Position numbers and translations under genes: made by a program. 64,000 bases of DNA from UBA4427 sp045106235 (GTDB taxonomy: Bacteria; Myxococcota_A; UBA9160; UBA4427), in NCBI GenBank assembly GCA_045106235.1, contig JBGCEJ010000003.1:1-64000 (forward strand). The letters run 5' to 3'. Positions 35,458-43,864 of this stretch are shown here, piece after piece; positions within the stretch are counted from its first letter, which is position 1, and each line of letters begins with the position of its first letter. Under the pieces are notes generated by a model, which saw nothing but the letters and a program-made list of their open reading frames with translations, searched no databases and was not told the origin of the DNA.

Positions 35458-36939
35458 ATGCTGCGGGGAGATGTCGGGCGTACGGGGGTAGGGCGAGTGG
35501 ATGCAGAGTTCGGTCGCAGTGAAATCCGAGCCGTTCTTGAGCTCGATGCCGACCGTTCACTCCGTTTCGGCGCGCCCCTTTTTGGGGTTCTTCACGCGAT
35601 CGAGGCTCTTTCGCATCTGGGTGACGGTGCCTCCGCCGCGCTGATTGTGCCGACTGTTTCGACAGCGCTTCTTTTTGCTCTCACCGCTTACCAGCGGAAA
35701 CGTCACGTCCCGATCCCGCATGTTGAATATTGGATCCTGGCGCCCTGGGCGATTTCGATTGTCTCGATTCTGCTGCACGTCCCTGAAAATGCACAGGTGG
35801 CGATCGCTTTCGTGACGCTTGCTCTGATGTCGGCGGCGACGCTTTTACTGCCGATGGTTTCTTTTGCGATCGCGCTTCCTTTCTCGGTTGCCGCGCAGTT
35901 CTACTGTCTTATTGGGTTGCCGGGGGTGCTTTCGCCGGGCCTCTTTATGGTTCCGCTCTTTTCGACTGCGATTGCGATTCTGACGTTTCGTTCTCGTCGC
36001 CAATCGCTGATCTCTGCGGAGCGAGCGCGATTCTTCGAACGGGAACTCCATAAGAAGCAAGAACAGCTGGCTCTCGTTGAATTCGAGCGGCAGAATGCCG
36101 AACTCGAAGACGCGCTTTACCTCCGCTCGGAAGAACTCAAGGAGAGCCGCCGTAGTCTGCAAGAGCATGAACGTTTAGCGGCGGTGGGAACGGTCGCGGC
36201 GGGTGTCGCGCATCAGGTGAATAATCCGGTCGGAGTCATTCTTGCGGCCGCAGATTTTGCGCTTGAGATGAGCGGGCAGGACGATGCCCACAAAGTGCAA
36301 GCGGATGCGCTCCGAAAAATTAGGGAGCAAGCCATCCGGTGTGGCAAAATTGTGAAGAGCCTGCTCAAACTATCGAGAGGCGCGGCGAAGACACGAGAGA
36401 GTCATGAGTTCGTGGCTTGCGTCGAAGCGGCGATTGGGCAGATGGTCGACCCTGTCGCTGAGTTGGGCGGGGCAATTGAATTGCGCGTTCAACCTGGGTT
36501 GACGGGCGCGCGGGTGAGCGTCAGTGGAACGGAGCTGGGTGAAGTTTTCGTGAATCTGATCCAGAACGCCCTCGAAGCAAAGTCTTCGGGCGTACGGATC
36601 TTGATCGAACTCTCTGCGCGGGAGCATGGCGTCGAGGCCTGCGTTCGAGATAACGGCCCCGGGATCACTGCAGAGGATCGCCCCCATCTCTTTGAGCCGT
36701 TCTATACGAACCGACTGAGGAGCGGAGGGACGGGGCTCGGGCTGTCGGTGGCTGATCGGATCATCACTGATTTCGGCGGCCGGATTTGGGTTGATCCGGA
36801 GAGGCGGGGCGATTTCGCTGCGAGTGAAGACGCCGCGAAAGACGCCGACAGCGCCGACGACGCTGGCCATGCGGACCATGCCGACTACGCCGGGGCGGCT
36901 TTTCATGTTTGGCTTCCCCTCGAAAAACAGGAGAGTTGA
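35458..36939 (+). CDS. Membrane sensor histidine kinase
   Basis: 493 residues. Residues of about 40-185 hold five to six hydrophobic segments, then a charged coiled coil (about 190-235), then HisKA with the phospho-accepting His in GTVAAGVAHQVNNPVGVI. The ATPase domain has NLIQNALEAK (N box), VRDNGPGI (G1), FEPFYTNR (F box) and GGTGLGLSVADRI (G2). After GGRIWVDPERRGD there is an unusual insertion rich in Ala, Asp and His (about residues 455-480) before the last strand AFHVWLPL. No response regulator gene adjoins, so the partner is elsewhere. The true start may be downstream of 35458. Confidence 0.88.
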   Translation: MLRGDVGRTGVGRVDAEFGRSEIRAVLELDADRSLRFGAPLFGVLHAIEALSHLGDGASAALIVPTVSTALLFALTAYQRKRHVPIPHVEYWILAPWAISIVSILLHVPENAQVAIAFVTLALMSAATLLLPMVSFAIALPFSVAAQFYCLIGLPGVLSPGLFMVPLFSTAIAILTFRSRRQSLISAERARFFERELHKKQEQLALVEFERQNAELEDALYLRSEELKESRRSLQEHERLAAVGTVAAGVAHQVNNPVGVILAAADFALEMSGQDDAHKVQADALRKIREQAIRCGKIVKSLLKLSRGAAKTRESHEFVACVEAAIGQMVDPVAELGGAIELRVQPGLTGARVSVSGTELGEVFVNLIQNALEAKSSGVRILIELSAREHGVEACVRDNGPGITAEDRPHLFEPFYTNRLRSGGTGLGLSVADRIITDFGGRIWVDPERRGDFAASEDAAKDADSADDAGHADHADYAGAAFHVWLPLEKQES

Positions 36940-36945
36940 GAAGGT

Positions 36946-38016
36946 ATGCAGAGGCGTTTAAAGGTGATTCAGTGGGCAACGGGCTCTGTTGGGCGGGAGT
37001 CGCTCAAGGCGATTCTGATGCATCCGGAGCTTGAGCTGGCGGGCGTTTGGGTCCACTCCGCGGAGAAGGCGGGCCGGGATGCGGGGGAACTCTGCGGAAT
37101 GCCGCCGACCGGCATCGAAGCGACGGATCGACTCGAAGAAATTCTGGCTTGTGAAGCAGATTGCGTCGCCTATATGCCTCGCCTAACGGATATCGATGAA
37201 TTGTGTGCTCTTTTGGCGAGTGGGAAGAACGTGATCTGCACGCCGTTCCTGTTCTACGGGCAGCATCTGCCCGAGGTCGACCGCAAGCGCGTTTCGGAGG
37301 CTTGCGAGGCGGGCCGGAGCTCGGTTCACGGTACGGGAATCCATCCTGGCTTTGTCGGAATGGTTTTACCCCTGGCTTTGTCCGGGATGTCGCGAACGAT
37401 CGATCATATTCGGATCGAAGAGCGGGCGGATTGGACCTTTTACGATAGTCCGCGGATCACGTTCGATAACATGCGCTTTGGCCATTCAGCCGAGGAGGCA
37501 TCTCTCGACGCGAATCCCTTCGCGCGTTTCAATGCAGACATTTTTGAGCAGCAGATCCGAATGCTCTCGGATGCCTTGGGGGCGGAGGTCGATGAGATCG
37601 TGGTTGAACAGGACCTCACCTTGGCGCCGGAATCCGTTGATGTGCGTGCGGGAAGGCTGGAAAAGGGAACCGTCTCGGGGCAGCGCTACCACTGGATTGG
37701 TCGTCGGGGAGGCGTGGCGCTGATCGAGATTGATGCGCTCTGGACTCTCGGCGGATTCTACCCCTCCGCTTGGCCGAGGCCGAAAGATGGGTGGACGGTC
37801 TCGATCGAAGGAGACCCCTCGATGCGAAGTCATTTCATGTCCTTGGCGAGCTTTGAGCGTCGTGATGCGACAATGGATGAACATGTGCATGCTTCTGATA
37901 CCGCGACGGCGATGCAGGCCGTTAACTCGATCCCGGCGCTGTGCGCAGCTCTGCCAGGGATGCGCGGGACCTTTGAGCTTGAGCCCGTTCGTGCAGGAAT
38001 CGGATTTCGACGTTAG
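36946..38016 (+). CDS. Dihydrodipicolinate-reductase-like oxidoreductase
   Basis: 356 residues of the DapB-like NAD(P)-binding family: VIQWATGSVGRESLKAILMHPELELAGVWVHSAEKAGRDAGELCG at residues 7-51 is the Rossmann fold as seen in actinobacterial and proteobacterial homologues outside lysine biosynthesis. GTGIHPGFVGMVLPLALS follows. Real DapB is about 270 residues, so this is a different enzyme of the same superfamily with unknown substrate. AGAAGG lies close upstream of the ATG. It follows the kinase gene by six bases. Confidence 0.8.
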   Translation: MQRRLKVIQWATGSVGRESLKAILMHPELELAGVWVHSAEKAGRDAGELCGMPPTGIEATDRLEEILACEADCVAYMPRLTDIDELCALLASGKNVICTPFLFYGQHLPEVDRKRVSEACEAGRSSVHGTGIHPGFVGMVLPLALSGMSRTIDHIRIEERADWTFYDSPRITFDNMRFGHSAEEASLDANPFARFNADIFEQQIRMLSDALGAEVDEIVVEQDLTLAPESVDVRAGRLEKGTVSGQRYHWIGRRGGVALIEIDALWTLGGFYPSAWPRPKDGWTVSIEGDPSMRSHFMSLASFERRDATMDEHVHASDTATAMQAVNSIPALCAALPGMRGTFELEPVRAGIGFRR

Positions 38017-38025
38017 GCCCGAAGG

Positions 38026-38814
38026 CTAGGCGTCAGTGTCGAATACCCGTTTGAAAGTGCGGGGTGCTCTTCGCTTCCGCGTGCAATGCGTATCTCCGCT
38101 CAGGAAGGCGATGCCGAGCGCACGTCGAGGGGAGTCCGTCGAATTGGGCGAGGAACGATGCCAAGTGTGATTGTGAAGCAAGATGGATTCGCCCGCATTT
38201 GCGGGGAGGAGGGCGGTCTTTCCCGGCCCGCAATTCGATTCAACTAAGGCTTCTGGGACGGTCCCGCCGTCCGGAGTTGCGAGTCCTTTGTGGTGGCTTC
38301 GCGGCAGAACTTCGAGGCAGCCCGCGCTGTGGGGCGCATCGTCGATCGCTGTCCAGATCTGGAGGGAAGGGGGCCGGTCGAGTCCCCAGAATACGCCGTC
38401 ATCTTGATGCCAGGGCAGCTGGGTGCCGCCCCGCGCGGCTTTGTTCCAGAGCACCGCGCGGTAGATCCGGATCTCTTCCCCCAGCAAATCCCTCGCAACG
38501 CGTTCGAAGAGCGGGTTCTCGATCCAGCGCAGGAAAAGGTCGTCGAGTTCCATCTTCTCGATTTTGCGATAGGCGAGAGAAGGTCCTTCCCAGCCTTGCC
38601 CGTACTTCAAATCCTCATAGCGACCCGAGGGTGAGTCGTGCTGGAAGAAAAACCCGGGATCGGGTCGTTCTCCCAGCATGATCTCATCCGCGCGCTGCCG
38701 GAGTTCTATCAGCGCCTCTTGGGTCATGATCTGACCCAGCCGGGAATAGCCCTCCTGGTCGAAGGACTGAAGCACGCCTGTTAGGTCGGTTCCGTCCGTT
38801 TCAGAACGAATCAT
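38026..38814 (-). CDS. Phytanoyl-CoA dioxygenase (PhyH) family protein
   Basis: 262 residues of the 2-oxoglutarate/Fe(II) PhyH family. The iron-binding H-x-D is in LPWHQDDG (about residue 137), and the distal His in ILLHNHTWHRSS, followed by the Arg in RRALGIAF for 2-oxoglutarate. It hydroxylates an unidentified substrate. Nine bases separate it from the upstream peroxiredoxin-like selenoprotein, so they are probably one transcript. Confidence 0.85.
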   Translation of the reverse strand: MIRSETDGTDLTGVLQSFDQEGYSRLGQIMTQEALIELRQRADEIMLGERPDPGFFFQHDSPSGRYEDLKYGQGWEGPSLAYRKIEKMELDDLFLRWIENPLFERVARDLLGEEIRIYRAVLWNKAARGGTQLPWHQDDGVFWGLDRPPSLQIWTAIDDAPHSAGCLEVLPRSHHKGLATPDGGTVPEALVESNCGPGKTALLPANAGESILLHNHTWHRSSPNSTDSPRRALGIAFLSGDTHCTRKRRAPRTFKRVFDTDA

Positions 38815-38822
38815 TCACTTCG

Positions 38823-39296
38823 CTATTTTCGGCTTGATGAGAGAAAGCGCAGGAGCGTCAGCGTTTCTTCCGGATCCGCCCGGCCGATAGGAGAACTCGA
38901 GTAGGTCGAGCTCATCACGCGTCCCGAGCCCGTGAGGATGAACTCGCTCGGCTGGATATGCCCGCGGCGCTTTTCCCACCACGCGCCGAAGAGATCTCCG
39001 GTCTGTTCCGTCACGTCGTATCCGATGGGGAAGCCCAGGTCTGCGGCGACGAGAGTGGAATCCTCTTTGGAATCAGAGGTTGCCGCGAAAAGGCTGGCAC
39101 CGATTTCAGAGAACGCAGCACGGCGTTCTTCATAGCCCTCAAGGAGCCGTCGGCAGAAGGGTCACCAATGTCCGCGATAGAAAAGAACGATCGCGTAGTC
39201 CGTTTGAATATCGTCGGGCAGCGTCAGCGTGCTGCCGTCGGTGATGTTGAGCTGGACAGCGGGGAACGTGTCCATGAGGTTCAGTTTCTCGGCCAT
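38823..39296 (-). CDS. Peroxiredoxin-like selenoprotein, Sec at residue 45
   Basis: 157 residues when the TGA at 39162-39164 is read as Sec. The two halves fit as one AhpC/TSA thioredoxin-fold protein: before it VLFYRGHW, after it PFCRRLLEGYEE, giving the active site HWUPFC. A Cys or Sec at this place is the peroxidatic residue, and Prx-like selenoproteins with this same YRGHWUPFC string are known from bacterial selenoproteome surveys. It should reduce peroxides or thiol-disulfides. The start at 39296 has GAGAGGA about 12 bases upstream. Stems after the TGA are weak (CCCTT/GAGGG around GCCGACGGC). Operon with the PhyH gene. Confidence 0.88.
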
Positions 39297-39515
39297 GTTT
39301 GGCAGGTCCTCTCTGGTCGGCAAGGCACTTCCGGGACTCGACGATTCTGAATGGGGCAGTGGCGTCGAAGGTAGCAACTGAACCAGGAAGCGGCTCTGCT
39401 GCGATGCTCCGGTTGAACGGCGGTCTTGTTCGGCTTTCGTCCTTTTCTGATAGGCTTTCGCGGCATTCGTACACACGATGGCTCGATGGCGGATCGGCGA
39501 GAAAGGGATTCTGGA

Positions 39516-40310
39516 ATGCTTGAGGGGCTTCGCGTTCAGATCGACGGCACCGGCGACGAGATGATTCTGATGTTGCATGGCTGGCCGGATACGGGTGAGC
39601 TGTGGGAGGACCAGGTTGCCGCGTTGAAGGGCGAATATCGATGTGTTCGCCTTACGCTCCCGGGATTCGACCTGAGTGCGCCGCGGCGTCCCGTCTCTCT
39701 CGACGAGATGGTCGGGATTTTCCGCTCTCTGATCGAGAAGGAGAGCCCGGATCGCCCCGTTGTGTTGATGATGCACGATTGGGGATGCGTGTTTGGATTT
39801 CATTTCGCCATGCAGCATCCCGATCTCGTTTCTCGCGTGATCGGCATGGATGTGGGAGATGCGAACTCAGATGCGCATGTAGCCTCGCTCGGTTTAGCGG
39901 CGAAGGCGATGGTCTTCGCCTATCAGTCTTGGCTGGCGCTTGCTTGGCGTGTCGGGGGGCGCCTCGGCGACGCGATGACACGGGGAGTCGCGAAGCTACT
40001 GGGTGCGCCGGCGGCGCCGGAGTCAATCGGTTCGAGCATGAACTACCCCTACGATATGGTGTGGATGAAATCGTACGGGTCTCTTGAGCATGTCGAGATT
40101 GAGGTGCCTCCGATGCCGACGCTCTTTTTTTGGGGGAGCAAAAAACCTTTTCAGTTCTTCTCGAAGACCTGGGCTTCTGCGATTGACGCGCGCGCGGATT
40201 CTCGCGTCGTGCGGGTCGAAGCGGGGCATTGGCTCATGAAAGAGCAATGCGAGCAAGTGAACGGGATCATGAAAGAATGGCTGAGCGCGGATGCGCTGCC
40301 GAAGGTCTGA
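39516..40310 (+). CDS. Alpha/beta hydrolase, haloalkane dehalogenase/epoxide hydrolase-like
   Basis: 264 residues. LMLHGWPDTGELW gives the oxyanion HGWP, and MMHDWGCVFGF has Asp in the nucleophile position, as in haloalkane dehalogenases and epoxide hydrolases rather than serine esterases. VEAGHWLMKEQ carries the catalytic His. Substrate not evident. The start at 39516 follows GAAAGGGA; an in-frame ATG lies at 39486. Divergent from the peroxiredoxin-like selenoprotein. Confidence 0.85.
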   Translation: MLEGLRVQIDGTGDEMILMLHGWPDTGELWEDQVAALKGEYRCVRLTLPGFDLSAPRRPVSLDEMVGIFRSLIEKESPDRPVVLMMHDWGCVFGFHFAMQHPDLVSRVIGMDVGDANSDAHVASLGLAAKAMVFAYQSWLALAWRVGGRLGDAMTRGVAKLLGAPAAPESIGSSMNYPYDMVWMKSYGSLEHVEIEVPPMPTLFFWGSKKPFQFFSKTWASAIDARADSRVVRVEAGHWLMKEQCEQVNGIMKEWLSADALPKV

Positions 40311-40328
40311 CAGGGGGCGAGTGAGCGA

Positions 40329-40856
40329 ATGTCCAAGGCGCGAATCGCGATCTTGTCTACAGGCGGGACGATCGAGAAAACCTACGACGAGATGGCGGGT
40401 GTTCTTAAGAACGAGGTCAGCGTCTTGGATGTGATGTTGAGCCAGCTTCAGCTCGGCGGCGTCTCGCTTGAACGCTTCGGTTTGATGAACAAAGACAGCC
40501 TGGAAATGTCTTCTGCGGATCATGATTTGATTGCGGAGGAGGCCCTCGCGAAAGCCGCTGAGTTCGATGGCATCGTGATTGTGCACGGAACGGATCGGCT
40601 CGAGACGACCGGCGAGGCGATCTACGGACGAGAGGCGACGCCTCGGGTGCCGATCGTTTTGACGGGCGCGATGCGTCCCTTCGCCCTGCGCTCAACGGAT
40701 GCGATGCAGAATTTGACCGAGGCACTGATGGCCGTTCAGCTTGCGGCGCCCGGGGTCTACGTCAGCATGCATAACCAGCTGCTGGCCTTTCCCGGGGTGA
40801 CGAAGGACCGCGAGAACGGGACGTTTACCGGCCCATCTGTCCGTCATCGACCTTGA
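40329..40856 (+). CDS. Short asparaginase-domain protein
   Basis: 175 residues, only the N-terminal domain of type I/II asparaginases. ILSTGGTIEKTYDE has the first catalytic Thr; IVIVHGTDRLETTGEAI has the second Thr-Asp-x-x pair; PIVLTGAMRPFALRSTDAMQNL is complete. Full-length enzymes are about 330 residues, but stand-alone one-domain homologues ending after the GTF-type turn are common, so this is probably whole rather than truncated. Activity is uncertain. The last 32 bases overlap the 3' end of the opposing SDR gene. Confidence 0.8.
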   Translation: MSKARIAILSTGGTIEKTYDEMAGVLKNEVSVLDVMLSQLQLGGVSLERFGLMNKDSLEMSSADHDLIAEEALAKAAEFDGIVIVHGTDRLETTGEAIYGREATPRVPIVLTGAMRPFALRSTDAMQNLTEALMAVQLAAPGVYVSMHNQLLAFPGVTKDRENGTFTGPSVRHRP

Positions 40857-41604
40857 TACAGGTTCCCGTCACACATTCCGATGACGGGGAGACCAAGAAG
40901 AGCAGGGTGCTGTCTAACTGATCCGGCGTGCCTATGCGTTTGCGTGGGAACGCGCCGCTGAAGTCGCCGACGCGTTCCATCATGCCGTCGACCATCTCTG
41001 AAGAAAAAGTGCCCGGCGCAATCGCGTTCACGTTGATATTGAATTTCGCCCACTCGACCGCGAGGGATTCGGTCATCCGGACAAGCGCGCCCTTGGTGGT
41101 TGAGTAGAGGGCCTGAGCGACGGTGGCCTGGGTCATGAAGGCGGCCATCGAAGCGATGTTGACGATCTTGCCGGGGCGCTTTTCTTTCATGAGCTTCGCA
41201 GCGACGGCGCACGAGAGAAACCACGGCCCTTCGAGGTTCGTGTTCATGACCTGATCGAAGAGCGCATCGTCGATGCGCGTTGCGCGCTGTGCGTCGGGCA
41301 CGCCGGCGTTGTTGACCAGGATCGTAATCGTGCCGAGCGCGCTTTCCGCTTGGGCAAGACCCGCACGGATCTGCTCGCGACTCGTCATGTCCATGACGAT
41401 GGGCTCGCATTCGCCGCCTGCGGCGCGGATTTGCCCGGCCAAGGCGTCCAAACGCTCAGCACGTCGGCCGGTAATCGCGACTTTTGCACCACAACCCGCG
41501 AGAATCTGGGCGAAGCGATGTCCGAGTCCCGCAGTGGCGCCTGTGACCAGGGCAACTTCTCCGCTCAGGTCGAGGGAGAAATTAGGAGCAAGCGCTTCGG
41601 ACAT
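40825..41604 (-). CDS. Short-chain dehydrogenase/reductase
   Basis: 259-residue classical SDR: LVTGATAGLGHRF (nucleotide loop), ILVNNAGVP, VNIASMAAF (Ser) and YSTTKGA (Tyr-x-x-x-Lys), with INVNAIAPG and the C-terminal TGTCIKVDDG. ITGRRAE after beta-2 suggests NADP(H) preference. Glucose/gluconate dehydrogenase-like type; substrate unknown. It precedes the carbonic anhydrase and SulP genes in minus orientation (genes 41617 and 42293 upstream of it), with a 12-base gap, so it may be the third gene of that transcript. Confidence 0.87.
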   Translation of the reverse strand: MSEALAPNFSLDLSGEVALVTGATAGLGHRFAQILAGCGAKVAITGRRAERLDALAGQIRAAGGECEPIVMDMTSREQIRAGLAQAESALGTITILVNNAGVPDAQRATRIDDALFDQVMNTNLEGPWFLSCAVAAKLMKEKRPGKIVNIASMAAFMTQATVAQALYSTTKGALVRMTESLAVEWAKFNINVNAIAPGTFSSEMVDGMMERVGDFSGAFPRKRIGTPDQLDSTLLFLVSPSSECVTGTCIKVDDGQMGR

Positions 41605-41616
41605 CGGGGTACCTTT

Positions 41617-42270
41617 TTAGGGCTTGGGCTCGTCGTCTTCGGGAAAATCGTAGACGAAGATGTCGTGGGGGAGATGCTCTGGATCGACCTTCGCCACCTG
41701 CTTGAGCCGCCCGGTGCGAATATCGTAGATCCAGCCGTGAAGGGCGGGGCGCTGCTCTTTTTTCCATGCCATCTGAACGAAAGAGAGTTCGGCGAGGTGC
41801 TGGACTTGTTCGAGTACGTTGATCTCGATCAAGCGCTCGTATCGCGCTTCCTCATCTGCGATGCCATCGAGTTCTTCGGCGTGAAGTCGGTAGATGTCCT
41901 TCAGATGGCGGAGCCATTTATTGATGAGTCCGAGATGACTCTTGGACATCGCCGCACGGACGCCGCCGCAATCGTAGTGGCCACAGACGATGACATGCTT
42001 GACCTCGAGGACCTCGACGGCGTACTGGACGACGCTCAACATGTTGAAGTCGGTGTGAACCACGAGGTTGGCGATATTGCGATGCACGAAAAGTTCGCCA
42101 GGCTCGACGCCCGTGACTTCTTCGGCGGGGACTCGACTATCAGAGCAGCCGATCCACAAGAACTCTGGGGTCTGCACGCCTGAGCTGCGGGAGAAATAGT
42201 CGGGCCGGACGTTCAGCTTGTCCTGGACCCACGCCTCGTTATTCAGCAAAAGGCGCTTGTAGGGTTCCAT
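41617..42270 (-). CDS. Beta-carbonic anhydrase, second copy
   Basis: 217 residues, clearly paralogous to 23407-24045. Zinc/active-site motifs WIGCSDSRVPAE and HVIVCGHYDCGG are intact. Lies 22 bases downstream of a SulP-type anion transporter on the same strand, a pairing that in other bacteria suggests bicarbonate or anion uptake with CO2 interconversion. C-terminal DDEPKP tail is extra relative to the other copy. Confidence 0.95.
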   Translation of the reverse strand: MEPYKRLLLNNEAWVQDKLNVRPDYFSRSSGVQTPEFLWIGCSDSRVPAEEVTGVEPGELFVHRNIANLVVHTDFNMLSVVQYAVEVLEVKHVIVCGHYDCGGVRAAMSKSHLGLINKWLRHLKDIYRLHAEELDGIADEEARYERLIEINVLEQVQHLAELSFVQMAWKKEQRPALHGWIYDIRTGRLKQVAKVDPEHLPHDIFVYDFPEDDEPKP

Positions 42271-42292
42271 GCTTGTCCTCGTGCGGCGAAAG

Positions 42293-43855
42293 CTATTTCG
42301 CGGCGATGCGCTTATCGTAAAAGTTTCGGTACTGGATCACGATATCACGGTACTGCGTACCGGTTTCGAACTCCTTGACCGTTTCGTAGATGTCGCCGTC
42401 GACGTAGAGGGCTTTGGTTGCGTCGATGATGACGCGGGTATGATCCGGGATACGGCGCAGCTTCCGCTTCAGCTCTGACTTATGAATGAACGAAGCGTCT
42501 TTGTTGAAGCGAAGCAGGTAGTCGTCATCCTGGTTGACGAGCGTAATCGCCGCATGGTAATTCGACTGGAGTACGAAGAAGAGCCCAACGAGCAGCCCGA
42601 TGGCGATCCCCGTCAGCAGGTCCGTAAAGACAATCGCGAGTAGAGTCACCGCGAAGGGGATGAACTGAATCCATCCCTTATTCCACATCTCGACAATGAT
42701 CGCCCGCGACGAAAGTTTGTAGCCGACGACAATTAGGATCGTGGCCAGCGCCGCCAGCGGAATCCGGTTCAGCATGCTTCCGAGGAAGACGACTGCGAGC
42801 AGCAGCACAACGCCGTGGACCAGCGTGGAGAGTCGCGTGCGCGCGCCGGCGTAGACGTTCGCGGAGCTGCGGACGATGACCGATGTGACGGGAAGGCCGC
42901 CGAGGAGGCCGCAGGCGAAGTTGGCAATTCCCTGGCCGCGGAGCTCGCGATTCGTATCGGAGATTCGCTTTTCCGGATCGAGTTTGTCCGTGGCTTCGAT
43001 GCAGAGCAGGGTCTCGACGCTGCCGACGATGGCGATGGTGATGGCCGCAACCCAGACATCGCTCCGGAGGGCGGCGGAAAAGTCCGGCGCAGAGAACATC
43101 GACATGAATTCGTTCGTCGATTGGATGAGAGGAAGCGCGACAAGATGATCCTGCTCCGCAAGAAGCTGCGCTTCTGGCCACCAGCTGGCGAAGGACTCGT
43201 TGAGCAGCGTGCAGAGAATGACGCAGACGAGGGGCGCAGGGAGGAGCGCGGCCCAGGACTGCCGCTTCATGAAGGGCCGCTCCCAGAGCAGCATGATCGC
43301 CAGGGCCAGGGCACTTACGGTCAGCGCGCCCGCACTCGGGGCCGAGAGTGACAGAAGAATCTCCGAGAGCGTATTCATCTCGTCGGGTTGGATGAAGGCG
43401 TCGTCGCCGATGAAATCACGATCGTTGCCCAGGGCGTGGGGGATCTGCTTGAGAATGATGACGATGCCGATCGCTGCCAACATCCCCTTGATGACGCTGT
43501 TCGGGATGAAGTTCCCGATTACGCCCGCGCGCGCAAATCCCAGGCCGAGCTGGATGACACCGGAAAGCAATACGGCGACGGAGAAGGTCTCGAAGCCGCC
43601 GAGGGAGGTGATCGCGCCAGCGACGATGACCGTAAGGCCGGCTGCGGGGCCACTCACGCTGAGTTCGGAGCCGGAGAAGAAGGCGAGTACGATGCCCCCG
43701 ACTACGCCGCTCACGATTCCCGCGAAGAGCGGAGCGCCCGACGCGAGGGCGATGCCCAAGCAGAGCGGGAGGGCGACAAGAAATACCACGATGCCCGCGG
43801 GTCCATCGCGGGAAACCGACTCTAAACTGGGGACCGAGAAGAGCCTCGCTGCCAT
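42293..43855 (-). CDS. SulP/SLC26 anion transporter
   Basis: 520 residues with about 11-12 transmembrane segments and the SulP signature start DGPAGIVVFLVALPLCLGIALASGAPLFAGIVSGVVGG. GPAAGLTVIVAGAI and NFACGLLGGLPVTSVIVRSSANVYAGARTRLST are further family blocks. A reduced STAS-like domain (about 435-515, RVIIDATKALYVDGDIYETVKEF) closes it. Substrates in the family are sulfate, bicarbonate or chloride; bicarbonate is favoured here by the adjoining carbonic anhydrase (inference). Confidence 0.9.
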   Translation of the reverse strand: MAARLFSVPSLESVSRDGPAGIVVFLVALPLCLGIALASGAPLFAGIVSGVVGGIVLAFFSGSELSVSGPAAGLTVIVAGAITSLGGFETFSVAVLLSGVIQLGLGFARAGVIGNFIPNSVIKGMLAAIGIVIILKQIPHALGNDRDFIGDDAFIQPDEMNTLSEILLSLSAPSAGALTVSALALAIMLLWERPFMKRQSWAALLPAPLVCVILCTLLNESFASWWPEAQLLAEQDHLVALPLIQSTNEFMSMFSAPDFSAALRSDVWVAAITIAIVGSVETLLCIEATDKLDPEKRISDTNRELRGQGIANFACGLLGGLPVTSVIVRSSANVYAGARTRLSTLVHGVVLLLAVVFLGSMLNRIPLAALATILIVVGYKLSSRAIIVEMWNKGWIQFIPFAVTLLAIVFTDLLTGIAIGLLVGLFFVLQSNYHAAITLVNQDDDYLLRFNKDASFIHKSELKRKLRRIPDHTRVIIDATKALYVDGDIYETVKEFETGTQYRDIVIQYRNFYDKRIAAK

Positions 43856-43864
43856 GCTCGGAGT

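Noticed and set aside
40329..40856. Truncated asparaginase caused by the overlapping SDR
   Set aside because: One-domain asparaginase homologues of about 160-175 residues are known and the sequence ends at the natural domain boundary.
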